Shown in pieces: positions 7,623-15,583 of a stretch of 53,596 bases of DNA. Position numbers and translations under genes: made by a program. This DNA is from Candidatus Blastococcus massiliensis AP3 (lineage in GTDB: Bacteria; Actinomycetota; Actinomycetes; Mycobacteriales; Geodermatophilaceae), in NCBI RefSeq assembly GCF_000582785.1, contig NZ_HG931173.1, positions 1,240,309 to 1,293,904 on the forward strand, given 5' to 3'. How positions within the stretch are numbered: the first letter of the stretch is position 1; every line of letters starts with the position of its first letter. The notes beneath the pieces are model-generated. The model was not told the DNA's origin and searched no databases. It saw only the letters and a program-made list of their open reading frames with translations.

Positions 7623-8387
7623 TCAACGCACGGACCCGCCACCGCGTTCCGGCCCGCTCGGCTTCCGCCAGATCGAGACGTGGCTCTCGCTGTCCCCGGT
7701 GAACGGTTCTCCGCTCCAGTCGGCGGTCCGGCGCTCGAACTCCAGGCCGGCGAGTTGCGCCATGAGGTCGCACTCGGCCGGCCAGATGTAGCGGAAGTTC
7801 GAGGCCGAGTACCGCACGCTCCCGTCGTCCCCCTGCCGGACGTAGTGGTGGGAGGTCCCCTGCTGCGTGACCAGGTCGTAGGTGTCGAAGCCCACGTGCC
7901 GTCTGCCCACGTGGAAGGGCACCGCCGCCTGCCCGGGCGGGAGGCGCCGGATGCCGGGGACCCACAGCTCGACGACGAAGCGCCCGCCCTGGCCGAGGTG
8001 GCGGGCAGCGTTGCGGAAGCAGGCGACCTGCTCGGCCTGGGTCCGCAGGTTCCCGATGCTGTTCCAGACCACGTACACGAGGGAGAACTCGCCCGGGACC
8101 GCGCTCGTCGCCATGTCCCCCACCACCACCGGGACGTCGTCCCGCTTCCCGCGGAGCTGGTCGGCCATGGGCGCGGACAGCTCGATCCCGCTCACCCGGA
8201 CACCGCGGTCGGCGAGCGGGACGGCGACCCGGCCGGTGCCGATCGCGAACTCCAGCGCCGGCCCGTCGCCCGCCAGCCGCGCGAGGAGGTCGACCGCCGG
8301 GTCGAGCACCTCCGGCGCGAACATGTGGGCGGCTTCCTCGTCGTAGCGGCCGGCCGTGGCCGCGTCCCAGACGTCGCTGCTCGTCAC
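7623..8387 (-). CDS. Class I SAM-dependent methyltransferase
   Basis: A 254-residue methyltransferase with a Rossmann fold. Motif I is LEFAIGTGRVAVPLA (about residues 44-58, where the glycines bind S-adenosylmethionine), motif II ends in the acidic VSGIELS, and motif III/post-motifs include VVVGDMATSAVPG and FSLVYVVWNSIGNL. The C-terminal half (SNFRYIWPAECDLMAQLAGLE-like, in parts) matches DUF-type small-molecule methyltransferases that start VWDAATAGRYDEE. The start chosen is the GTG at 8387; extension upstream would run into the tRNA. The substrate is unknown. It lies downstream of tRNA-Arg on the same strand. Confidence 0.85.
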   Translation of the reverse strand: MTSSDVWDAATAGRYDEEAAHMFAPEVLDPAVDLLARLAGDGPALEFAIGTGRVAVPLADRGVRVSGIELSAPMADQLRGKRDDVPVVVGDMATSAVPGEFSLVYVVWNSIGNLRTQAEQVACFRNAARHLGQGGRFVVELWVPGIRRLPPGQAAVPFHVGRRHVGFDTYDLVTQQGTSHHYVRQGDDGSVRYSASNFRYIWPAECDLMAQLAGLEFERRTADWSGEPFTGDSESHVSIWRKPSGPERGGGSVR

Positions 8388-8451
8388 GGACCGCAGCGTG
8401 GCCCTCGCAAGCGGCCGGAGCCACCGAATTGCCGCGCCGTCCCCAGACGGG

Positions 8452-8524
8452 TGCCCCCGGCAGGATTCGAACCTGCGACACACGGTTTAGGAAACCGATG
8501 CTCTATCCCCTGAGCTACGGGGGC
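8452..8524 (-). tRNA. tRNA-Arg (anticodon CCT)
   Basis: The minus strand reads as a 73-nt tRNA. The acceptor stem GCCCCCG pairs with CGGGGGC, the D-arm is GCTC...GAGC, the anticodon loop TTCCTAA gives CCT at positions 34-36, and the T-arm carries GGTTCGAATCC. The discriminator base is A and CCA is not encoded. The anticodon stem has a T-T mismatch at its outer pair. It should read AGG codons, which are rare in this GC-rich genome. A TAGCCT hexamer about 33-40 bases upstream (8559-8564, minus strand) could be its -10 element. Confidence 0.95.
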
Positions 8525-8706
8525 CTCGGCCACTGGTGCCGCGAGACCGACGTCGCAGAGGCTATCCGGTGGCGATGCGGGAACCCGCCCCCGACCCGAC
8601 TCGTCGGTATCGGGGAGAGACGAACCGGTTTCCACGCGTTACCGTTCGGGGGCACACGTCGAGCTCCGGCAACGTCGCCGGGGGTCACGGAAGGTGGATC
8701 GCACGC

Positions 8707-9027
8707 ATGGAGACCACGGTGGTCGACGTCCCCGAGCGGGGACGCTTCGAGATCAGGCAGGGCGAGCGGGTCCTCGGGCTGGCCAGCTACCACGTCGACA
8801 ACGGACAGATGACCCTCCCGCACACCGAGGTGGACCCCTCCATGGGTGGGCGGGGCATCGGCACGACGCTGATCGCCGGGGTCCTCTCCGCCGCTCGCGA
8901 GCGCGGGCTGACCGTGCTGCCGTACTGCTCCTTCGTGCGGCACTACATCCAGCAGCACCCCGAGCTGATCGAACTCGTCGCGGTCGACGACCGCCCGCAC
9001 TTCGGCCTGGAGACCGCCGACCGCTGA
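8707..9027 (+). CDS. GNAT-like N-acetyltransferase, YjdJ type
   Basis: A 106-residue short acetyltransferase of the PF14542 type. It shows the reduced GNAT fold: strands FEIRQGERVLGLASYHVDNGQ, then the acetyl-CoA loop MGGRGIGTTLIAGVLSAAR (consensus Q/RxxGxG/A, about residues 43-61) and a final TVLPYCSFVRHYIQQHPE, characteristic of this subfamily. Substrate unknown. The ATG at 8707 has GGAAGGTGGA about 8-17 bases upstream, which decides the start over upstream in-frame codons. The 182 bases between the tRNA and this gene hold no other gene. Confidence 0.88.
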   Translation: METTVVDVPERGRFEIRQGERVLGLASYHVDNGQMTLPHTEVDPSMGGRGIGTTLIAGVLSAARERGLTVLPYCSFVRHYIQQHPELIELVAVDDRPHFGLETADR

Positions 9028-9062
9028 TCCGGCGCCCGCGGGGAGCACCTACGCTTCCGCGG

Positions 9063-9872
9063 ATGCCCGAAGGTCACACCCTGTACCGCCTGGCGCGGGA
9101 GCAGTCGGCCCTGTTCGCCGGCCGGCCGGTGCACGTGACCAGCCCGCAGGGCCGGTTCGACGCGGGTGCCGCGCTCCTCGACGGCCGGGTGCTCGACGAG
9201 GTCTTCTCCTACGGCAAGCACCTCTTCGCCCGGTTCGGCGGCGACAGCCTGCACGTGCACCTGGGCCTGTACGGCACCTACACGACCGGGTCGGGCACCC
9301 CGCCCCCGGCCAAGGGCGCGCTGCGCATGCGCTGGGAGGCCGACGGGCCCGACGGCGCCGGGGTGTGGACCGATCTGCGCGGTCCGACGGTCTGCGAGGT
9401 GCTGCCCGCCCCCGAGGTGGCGGCGATCCTCGACCGGCTCGGGCCCGATCCCCTGCGGCCCCGTGCCGACGGCGCCCGGGCGCACCGCCGGATCGCGGCC
9501 AGCCGGACGCCGGTCGGCGCCCTGCTCATGGACCAGTCGGTCCTGGCCGGCGTCGGCAACGTCTACCGGGCCGAACTGCTGTTCCGCCACCGGGTCTCGC
9601 CGTTCCGTCCCGGGCGCGCGGTCGACGACGCCCTGTGGGCGCAGATGTGGGCCGACCTGGTGACCCTGCTGCGGGCCGGCGTCCGCATGGGCCGGATCGT
9701 GACCACCCGCCCCGAGGACCGCACCCGCCGCCGCGGAGCAGTGCAGCGCGAGGACGCGCACTACGTCTACCGCCGGACCGGCCTGCCCTGCCGCGTCTGC
9801 GGCACCGAGGTCCGCACCGAGGTCATGGTCGGACGCAACCTGTACTGGTGCCCCACCTGCCAGGCCGTCTGA
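9063..9872 (+). CDS. Fpg/Nei-family DNA glycosylase/AP lyase
   Basis: A 269-residue base-excision-repair enzyme that removes oxidised bases and cleaves the abasic site. The catalytic N-terminus PEGHT (Pro2 as Schiff-base nucleophile, Glu3 after Met removal) is present, as are Lys52 in SYGKHLF, the helix-two-turn-helix region with SVLAGVGNVYRAELLFRH (~160-177), and a zinc finger with C243, C246, C263 and C266. The MPEGHT opening and asymmetric finger place it with the actinobacterial Nei-type branch more than with Fpg (MPELPE). It starts 35 bp after the acetyltransferase and may share its transcript. Confidence 0.92.
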   Translation: MPEGHTLYRLAREQSALFAGRPVHVTSPQGRFDAGAALLDGRVLDEVFSYGKHLFARFGGDSLHVHLGLYGTYTTGSGTPPPAKGALRMRWEADGPDGAGVWTDLRGPTVCEVLPAPEVAAILDRLGPDPLRPRADGARAHRRIAASRTPVGALLMDQSVLAGVGNVYRAELLFRHRVSPFRPGRAVDDALWAQMWADLVTLLRAGVRMGRIVTTRPEDRTRRRGAVQREDAHYVYRRTGLPCRVCGTEVRTEVMVGRNLYWCPTCQAV

Positions 9873-9913
9873 GGGGCTCCCGTCCCGGCTGGGGCGCAGG
9901 TACCTTCGCGGGG

Positions 9914-10741
9914 ATGAGCACGGGGACGGCACGGCGGGCGACGCGACGCGTCGTGGTCCTGCTCGCCGCTGTCGCTGCCGTGCTGGCGGGGGCGGGTCCC
10001 GCGGCGGCCGCGCCCACCGAGGTGGGCGTCGACATCTCCTACCCCCAGTGCGACGCCGACCTCCCCGAGGACCGCGCCTTCGCCGTCGTCGGGGTCAACG
10101 GCGGGATCGCCACCCTCGCCAACCCCTGCCTGGCCGAGCAGCTCGAGTGGTCACAGGACTCCAGCGGGGCGGCATCCGGTCAGCCGGTGACGCAGCTGTA
10201 CCTCAACACCGCCAATCCCGGGCAGATGATCGAGCTGGTCACGACGTGGCCCGCCCAGGGCGCGACGCCCTACGGGGACTGCGAGGGCGGGAACTCCGCC
10301 GCCTGCTCGTGGCGCTACGGCTGGGAGCGCGCCCGCTCCAGCGTCGTGCGGTTCTTCCTGCCCGCGGCGCGCGAGGCCGGCATCGACCCCCAGCCCGGCC
10401 AGTACGTCTGGTGGCTCGACGTCGAGACCACCAACACCTGGCAGGGCGGCACGGACGACGCCCGGGCGCGCAACCTCGCGGCGCTGGAGGGCATGACCGC
10501 CTACCTCGACACCTGGGGCGCCGTCGTCGGCGTCTACTCCACCCACAAGCAGTGGCGGCAGATCGTCGGCACCGTCCCGGCCGACAGCCCGCTCGCCGGG
10601 CGGCGCAGCTGGCTGGCCGGGTCGGTCACCGCGGACGAGGCGGCGGTCGCCTGCGTGCTCCCGCCGCTGCTGCCGCGCGGCCCGGTGACGCTGAGCCAGT
10701 ACGTGCCGGACGACCTCGACCTCAACCGCTCCTGCCGCTGA
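9914..10741 (+). CDS. Secreted GH25-like (lysozyme-fold) protein
   Basis: A 275-residue exported protein. The first ~33 residues are a signal peptide: a twin-Arg-containing basic N-region, a hydrophobic VVVLLAAVAAVLAGAG core and an AAAAP cleavage region. The mature part resembles a GH25-like TIM barrel: VGVDISYPQCD, VVGVNGGIATLANPCLAEQL, LYLNTANPG, YVWWLDVETTNTW and VGVYSTHKQWRQI, i.e. the DxE acidic pair of a muramidase-like site. It has paired Cys residues typical of secreted proteins. Muramidase activity is plausible but not proven. There is no clear ribosome site beyond GCGGGG before the ATG. Confidence 0.78.
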   Translation: MSTGTARRATRRVVVLLAAVAAVLAGAGPAAAAPTEVGVDISYPQCDADLPEDRAFAVVGVNGGIATLANPCLAEQLEWSQDSSGAASGQPVTQLYLNTANPGQMIELVTTWPAQGATPYGDCEGGNSAACSWRYGWERARSSVVRFFLPAAREAGIDPQPGQYVWWLDVETTNTWQGGTDDARARNLAALEGMTAYLDTWGAVVGVYSTHKQWRQIVGTVPADSPLAGRRSWLAGSVTADEAAVACVLPPLLPRGPVTLSQYVPDDLDLNRSCR

Positions 10742-10759
10742 GGCCGGGCGCCCGGCGGA

Positions 10760-11068
10760 TCAGACGGCGCCCTTGCCGGCGTCCCCGGCCGGCAGCGGGG
10801 TGAGCCGGCGGATGTCCGGAGCGGCGGCGAGCTTGCCGGCCAGGGCAGCGCCCAGGGTGGCCAGCGGCTCGGCGGTGCCGTGCACCTTCATCGCGTCGGC
10901 GCTCTCCCAGCGCTCCACCATCACGAACGCGCCGTCGGCCTCGTGCAGGGCGTACAGCTCGCAGCCGGGCTCGTCGTGCACCTTCGGGACGGCGGCCAGC
11001 AGCGCCTCCCGGACGGCGTCGACAGCATCGGGCTTGGGGGTCAGGGTGGCGACGACGACGATGGACAT
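10760..11068 (-). CDS. Antibiotic-biosynthesis-monooxygenase (ABM) family protein
   Basis: A 102-residue dimeric ferredoxin-like protein of the ABM/YgiN type. The sequence shows the expected strand-helix-strand order: VVVATLTPKPDAVDAVREALLA, then CELYALHEADGAFVMVERWES and the helix KVHGTAEPLATLGAAL. Members are cofactor-free quinol or heme monooxygenases; the residue set here does not define a substrate. The ATG at 11068 has GAGGAGG about 8-14 bases upstream. It is divergent from the ferredoxin-NADP reductase gene, and the 75-bp gap must hold both promoters. Confidence 0.85.
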   Translation of the reverse strand: MSIVVVATLTPKPDAVDAVREALLAAVPKVHDEPGCELYALHEADGAFVMVERWESADAMKVHGTAEPLATLGAALAGKLAAAPDIRRLTPLPAGDAGKGAV

Positions 11069-11143
11069 GGAGGGGCCTCCTCGAGCGACGATGATCGGGA
11101 AACCGGGCGCGCGCTCTGGTGGAGTGCCCCCGGCCGGGACAGG

Positions 11144-12556
11144 ATGCCAGTCGTGGTCCTCGACGACGCTGCCCCTCCCCCGTCCACCGACCGTCCCCTG
11201 CGGGTGGCGATCATCGGCGCGGGTCCGGCGGGGATCTTCGCCGCCGACGCCCTCACCCGCCAGACCGACGTCCCGGTGGCGATCGACCTGATCGACCGGC
11301 TGCCCACGCCGTTCGGCCTGGTCAGACACGGCATCGCGCCCGACCACGCGAAGATGCGGGCGATCCGGGAGACCCTGCACCGCAGCCTCGACCAGCCGCT
11401 GGTCCGCTTCGTGGGCAACGTCGAGATCGGCGTCGACCTCTCCCTGGACGAGCTGCGCCGGCACGTCGACGCGGTCGTCTACACCTACGGGGCGGCGCTG
11501 GACCGGCGCCTGGGCATCCCCGGCGAGGAGCTGCCCGGCAGCCTCGCGGCCACCGACGTCGTCGCCTGGTACTGCGGGCACCCCGACGCCGACCGGACGC
11601 GGGTGGAGGCCGCCCTCGCCGGAGCCCGCTCGGTCGTGGTCATCGGAGTGGGCAACGTCGCGCTCGACGTGGCGCGGGTCCTGGCCCGCACCCCGGAGGA
11701 GCTCGAGCCCACCGACATGCCGCAGCACGTCCTCGACGCGCTGGCCGCCGCACCCGTCGAGCAGGTGACGGTGCTCGGCCGCCGCGGCCCGGCGCAGGCC
11801 TCGTTCACCACTCAGGAGCTGCGCGAGCTCTCCGACATGGCCGGGGCCACGGTCCTGGTCGACCCCGTCGACCTGGAGCTCGACCCCGGCAGCGAGGAGC
11901 GCGCCGCGGCCGACCGCGTGGTCGGCCGCAACCTCGGGGTGCTCCGCGGCTGGGCCGAGCACGCCCTCGACGCCGGCCGCATCCCGCTGCGCCTGCGCTT
12001 CTTCCGGCGCCCGGTGCGCCTGCACGGCGACGATCGGGTCACCGCCATCGAGATCGAGCGCACCGCGGTCGACGGCGACGGCCGGGCCGTCGGCACCGGC
12101 GAGCTGGAGGTACTGCCGGCCGACCTGGTGGTCCGCTCGGTGGGCTACCGCGGCACGCCGCTGCCCGGGCTGCCGCTCGACGAGGGCAACGGGACGGTGC
12201 CGCACGACGGCACCGGACGGGTGCTGCGCGACGGGCGCCCCTCGACCGGCGAGTACGTCGCCGGCTGGATCAAGCGCGGGCCCACCGGTGTCGTGGGGAC
12301 GAACAAGCACGACGCCCGGGAGACGGTGGACGCCCTGCTCGCCGACGCGGTCGACGGCACGCTGGCCGTGCGCGGGGACGTCGACGACCTGGTGACGACG
12401 TTGCAGGCCCGCGGGGCCGAGCCGGTGCTCCTGGAGGACTGGCGGGCCATCGACGCCGCCGAGGTCGCGCTGGGTGCCAGCCGTGGCCGGGCCCGCACCA
12501 CGATGCACGAGCGCGAGGCCCTGCTCGCCGCTGTCCGGGCGGCAGCCCCCCGCTGA
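11144..12556 (+). CDS. Ferredoxin/adrenodoxin-type NADP+ reductase (FprA/FprB-like)
   Basis: A 470-residue FAD enzyme that passes electrons between NADPH and ferredoxin. It has the FAD Rossmann motif GAGPAG (25-30), the family segment DRLPTPFGLVRHGIAPDH (~50-67) and TYGAALDRRLGIPGE, then the NADPH Rossmann stretch VVVIGVGNVALDVARVL (~166-182). The C-terminal GYRGTPLPGLP and AGWIKRGPTGVVGTNK are diagnostic for adrenodoxin-reductase-like enzymes (mycobacterial FprA). The length is close to FprA. The ATG at 11144 has an ACAGG site. The partner could be any cellular ferredoxin; none is encoded nearby. Confidence 0.93.
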   Translation: MPVVVLDDAAPPPSTDRPLRVAIIGAGPAGIFAADALTRQTDVPVAIDLIDRLPTPFGLVRHGIAPDHAKMRAIRETLHRSLDQPLVRFVGNVEIGVDLSLDELRRHVDAVVYTYGAALDRRLGIPGEELPGSLAATDVVAWYCGHPDADRTRVEAALAGARSVVVIGVGNVALDVARVLARTPEELEPTDMPQHVLDALAAAPVEQVTVLGRRGPAQASFTTQELRELSDMAGATVLVDPVDLELDPGSEERAAADRVVGRNLGVLRGWAEHALDAGRIPLRLRFFRRPVRLHGDDRVTAIEIERTAVDGDGRAVGTGELEVLPADLVVRSVGYRGTPLPGLPLDEGNGTVPHDGTGRVLRDGRPSTGEYVAGWIKRGPTGVVGTNKHDARETVDALLADAVDGTLAVRGDVDDLVTTLQARGAEPVLLEDWRAIDAAEVALGASRGRARTTMHEREALLAAVRAAAPR

Positions 12557-12579
12557 TCCGGACGGGTCGCCGGGAGGGG

Positions 12580-13521
12580 TCAGCCGAGGGCGTCGAGCAG
12601 GCCGCGCGCGGTCGTCTCGTCGGCTGCGGCGACGAACCGGATCGGCGCCCCGGCGTCCGGCCGGAGACTCAGCGGCCGCCCGTCGTGGGTGAGGGCGGTG
12701 CCCCCGGCGGCCAGGAGCACGGCCAGCCCGCCGGCCACGTCGTGCACGGTCGTGCCGCGGCGGTCGGCGTCGTGCCAGGCGGCAGCCGCGCCGTCGGCCA
12801 CCAGGCACAGGTCGACGGCCGTGCACCCGGAGCGACGCCGGGCGCTGCCCGGCCGGGTGCGCACCGGCACGCCGTCGCGGCGTGCGCCGAGGGAGCACAC
12901 CGCCGACCAGCGATGCCCGGAGGACAGGTCGGCGACCAGGCCCGCGACCGGCCGGCCCTCGTGCACGAGGGCAGCCGAGAACACTCGCGGCCGCACGCCG
13001 GCGACGGCCTCCCGGGTGGCGAGGGCGATCCAGGGCCGTCCTCCCGGCATCGCCGGGTCGCCGGTCCCCTCGTCGAGCACCGGCAGGCCCAATGACCCGA
13101 GGACGTCCCTCGCCGCCTGCGCGGGCCCGGTCTCGACCCGCGTGGCAGCGAGAGCGGCGAGGTGCACGAAGCGCACGGCCAGCGGGGCCCCACCCGACGG
13201 CGCAGGCACCGGGACGCACCGGTCGCTGGCCTCGTGCCGGACGCGCTGGCACCCCCAGCCCACGGCGGCGGCGAGCACGTCCGGATGGTCCAGGGGCACG
13301 CCCGCCCGGCGCACCACCACCGCCTCGGCGGTCGCGTCGTCCGGCCGGTATCGGCGCAGCAGCACGACCTGGCCCTCGGCACCGACCACGGCACCGACCA
13401 GCACCCGGGTCCCCGGCTCCAGCAGCGCCGGTGTCAGCGCGGGCGCCGACATGCCCAGCGCCTCGCCGACGGCCTCGAGGTCCGCTTCCGTGGCGGCCCG
13501 CAGGCCTGACCTCTCAGGCAC
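12580..13521 (-). CDS. Inositol-monophosphatase-like protein lacking catalytic motifs
   Basis: A 313-residue protein whose C-terminal two-thirds follow the IMPase/FIG fold: a GP-x-AARDVLGSLGLP helix-strand, FSAALVHEGRPVAGLVADL (~181-199), GARRDGVPV, and then CTAVDLCLVADGAAAAW and VHDVAGGLAVLLAAGGTAL (~233-277), with Asp261 where the family has the WD metal ligand. The two N-terminal metal motifs, GEE and DPxDGT, are replaced by DEGTG and WIALATREA, so phosphatase activity is unlikely. The N-terminal ~75 residues are unrelated. It starts at GTG 13521. Possible roles are regulatory or structural; unknown. Confidence 0.6.
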   Translation of the reverse strand: MPERSGLRAATEADLEAVGEALGMSAPALTPALLEPGTRVLVGAVVGAEGQVVLLRRYRPDDATAEAVVVRRAGVPLDHPDVLAAAVGWGCQRVRHEASDRCVPVPAPSGGAPLAVRFVHLAALAATRVETGPAQAARDVLGSLGLPVLDEGTGDPAMPGGRPWIALATREAVAGVRPRVFSAALVHEGRPVAGLVADLSSGHRWSAVCSLGARRDGVPVRTRPGSARRRSGCTAVDLCLVADGAAAAWHDADRRGTTVHDVAGGLAVLLAAGGTALTHDGRPLSLRPDAGAPIRFVAAADETTARGLLDALG

Positions 13522-13553
13522 GGCGGTCCACGGGGTCCGGGCTGTCGACCATC

Positions 13554-13570
13554 GCTGGGGACACCCCAGC
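13554..13570. repeat. Short hairpin in the gap before the IMPase-like gene
   Basis: GCTGGGG and CCCCAGC form a perfect 7-bp stem around a 3-base loop (ACA). It lies between the stop of the TPR gene (13631) and the start of the next minus-strand gene (13521). It could act as a weak terminator for the TPR gene or as an operator. No T-run follows on the minus strand. Confidence 0.4.
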
Positions 13571-13630
13571 AGTATCCGTGAGCGGGGTGACCGGGCTCAC
13601 ACGGGGGCCCCCGGCCGGCCCGGTGACCGG

Positions 13631-14491
13631 TCAGCCGAGCTCGAGGCCCCGCAGGGTCTGCGCGGCGAGCTGGTCACCGGCCTCGGCGCCGAGCCGGAAC
13701 TGCTCGATGGCGCCGTCGTAGTCGCCGCGGTCGGCCAGCAGCACCGCGAGGTTCTGGTGGCAGTAGACGTCGCCGGCCGCGATCCCGGCACGGAACGCCT
13801 CCTCCGCGGCCTCGTCGTCCCCGAGGTCCTCGCGGTAGAGGTTGCCCAGGGGCAGCCAGGCCACCTGCTCGCCGAGCTTGGCGCCGCGCTCGAGCACCGC
13901 GCGCGCCTCCGCCCCCCGGCCGCTCTCCCGCAGCAGGTGCGCGAGGTCGGTCCGCGCCGCCGGGAAGTGGTCGGCCCCCGCACGCAGGTCGGCCTCCAGG
14001 GCGGGGTCGAGGGTGGCGCAGAACCGCCAGCAGGCGACGACGGCGGCGGCCTCGGTGTCGCCGGCTGCGGCGATCTCCTCGGCCACGGCCAGCGCCTCGT
14101 CGCGCTCGCCCTGCTCCCGGAGCAGGAAGGCCAGCTGCAGACCGCCCTCCAGGTCGCCGGCGTCGGCGGCCCCGCGGTAGGCGCGCATGGCACCGGCGAG
14201 GTCGCCCAGGTCCTCGAGCACCAGGCCGAGGTTGCGCCAGGCGTCGGCCTCGCCGCCGGCCAGCGCCACCTCGTAGGCGTCCACGGCCTCGTCCCACCGG
14301 CCCTGCGCCGCGAGGGCGTTGCCGAGGTTGAAGGCGGCGACGGTGTCGCCCTTCTCGGCGGCTCGGCGGAAGCACTGCTCGGCGTCGGCGTGCCGGCCGG
14401 CGTCGGCGAGATCGCAGCCGAGGTCGATCAACGCGTTGGTGTCCCCGGACGCCCGCAGCCGCCGGAGGCGCCTGTCGAGGTCCTCGGTCAT
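13631..14491 (-). CDS. Tetratricopeptide/Sel1-like repeat protein
   Basis: A 286-residue soluble solenoid made of about seven 35-37-residue TPR/Sel1-like repeats. Each has the helix pair pattern with conserved small and Tyr/Ala positions, for example CFRRAAEKGDTVAAFNLGNA, DAYEVALAGGEADAWRNLG, and QFRLGAEAGDQLAAQTLRG near the end. Such proteins mediate protein-protein contacts. There is no signal peptide or membrane segment. The start chosen is the second Met at 14491 (MTEDLDRRL); an ATG at 14512 would add seven residues. Partners are unknown; neighbours on the same strand are an IMPase-like gene and an LLM oxidoreductase. Confidence 0.85.
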   Translation of the reverse strand: MTEDLDRRLRRLRASGDTNALIDLGCDLADAGRHADAEQCFRRAAEKGDTVAAFNLGNALAAQGRWDEAVDAYEVALAGGEADAWRNLGLVLEDLGDLAGAMRAYRGAADAGDLEGGLQLAFLLREQGERDEALAVAEEIAAAGDTEAAAVVACWRFCATLDPALEADLRAGADHFPAARTDLAHLLRESGRGAEARAVLERGAKLGEQVAWLPLGNLYREDLGDDEAAEEAFRAGIAAGDVYCHQNLAVLLADRGDYDGAIEQFRLGAEAGDQLAAQTLRGLELG

Positions 14492-14564
14492 GCCGCAGAT
14501 GATCAGCCGCACCGGGGCTCCAGCGCGTCCCCCCGCGGGGGAACCTCACCCCAAGGAGAGGGGG

Positions 14565-15545
14565 TCAGCTGCCGAAGGCGTCTCGCCAGGCCGGCAGCAG
14601 GGTGCTCCGCGTCCACTCCAGGTACGGCTCCTGCTGGTCCCCGCCGATCTGGACGAGGGCGAGATGGGTGAACCCGGCGTCGGCGTACTCCTTCGCCGCC
14701 TCGATGACCGCGCCGACGTCGTCCCCGCACGGGATGCTGCTCTCGACGTCCTCCTCGCGGACGAACTGGGCCGCCGCGTCGAAGGCGGTCGGCCCGGGCA
14801 GTTCGGAGTTGACCTTCCAGCCGAAGCCGAACCAGCGGAACAGCGTGTGCGCCCGCGTGACGGCGGCTGCCTTGTCCGTGCCGAAGCTGATCGGCATCTG
14901 CGCGATCCGCGGCTTGCCCTCCCCGCCGGCGGCGTCGAACGCCTCGATCAGCTCGGGCTTCGGCTCGGTGGCGATCAGCGCGTCGGCGAGCTCGCCCGCG
15001 ATCGTCGAGGCCTGCTTCCCACCGGAGGCGACGCCGATCGGCACCCGCTTGTCCGGGAGGTCCCAGAGCTTGGCCGACTCGACCTCGAAGTGCTCGCCCC
15101 GGAAGTTCGTGTAGCCCTCCCCGTCGAACAGCTCGTCGATGATGTGGATGGCCTCGACGAGCATCTCCTGCCGGACGTCGGCCGGCGGCCAGCCGGCGCC
15201 GACGACGTGCTCGTTGAGGTTCTCCCCCGAGCCCAGCCCCAGGGTGAACCGGCCGTCGGACAGGATCTGCAGCGTCGCCGCCTTCTGCGCCACGACCGCC
15301 GGGTGGTAGCGGAACGTCGGGCAGGTCACGTAGGTCATCAGCGGGATGCGGCTGGTGGCCTGCGCCGCGGCGCCGAGCACGGTCCAGGCGTGCGGCGAGT
15401 GACCCATCTCGTCCAGCCACGGGAAGTAGTGGTCGCTGGTGACGGAGAAGTCGAAGCCGACCTCCTCCGCGGCGACCACGTGCCGCACCAGGTCCTTCGG
15501 CCCGGCCTGCTCGGTCATCATCGTGTAGCCCAGCTGCATCGCCAT
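14565..15545 (-). CDS. LLM-class F420-dependent oxidoreductase (TIGR03557-like)
   Basis: A 326-residue luciferase-like (bacterial TIM barrel) oxidoreductase using coenzyme F420. Diagnostic segments are SDHYFPWLDEMGHSPHAW (~37-54), close to the F420-dependent glucose-6-phosphate dehydrogenase branch, and LGLGSGENLNEHVVG (~102-116), with VPIGVASGGKQA later. The match is to the TIGR03557 group rather than the true Fgd (substrate unknown). F420 use is known to be widespread in actinobacteria. The ATG at 15545 is used; a second ATG two codons later is equally possible. Single gene between the TPR gene and the ABC pair. Confidence 0.88.
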   Translation of the reverse strand: MAMQLGYTMMTEQAGPKDLVRHVVAAEEVGFDFSVTSDHYFPWLDEMGHSPHAWTVLGAAAQATSRIPLMTYVTCPTFRYHPAVVAQKAATLQILSDGRFTLGLGSGENLNEHVVGAGWPPADVRQEMLVEAIHIIDELFDGEGYTNFRGEHFEVESAKLWDLPDKRVPIGVASGGKQASTIAGELADALIATEPKPELIEAFDAAGGEGKPRIAQMPISFGTDKAAAVTRAHTLFRWFGFGWKVNSELPGPTAFDAAAQFVREEDVESSIPCGDDVGAVIEAAKEYADAGFTHLALVQIGGDQQEPYLEWTRSTLLPAWRDAFGS

Positions 15546-15583
15546 GGCGCCCGGCTACCCGGGCGCCAGGACGACCAACCGGG

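Noticed and set aside
10760-13252. 830-codon minus-strand open frame
   Set aside because: Only its last 102 codons (ABM gene) are real; the rest is antisense to the ferredoxin reductase, with Arg/Gly/His-rich nonsense.
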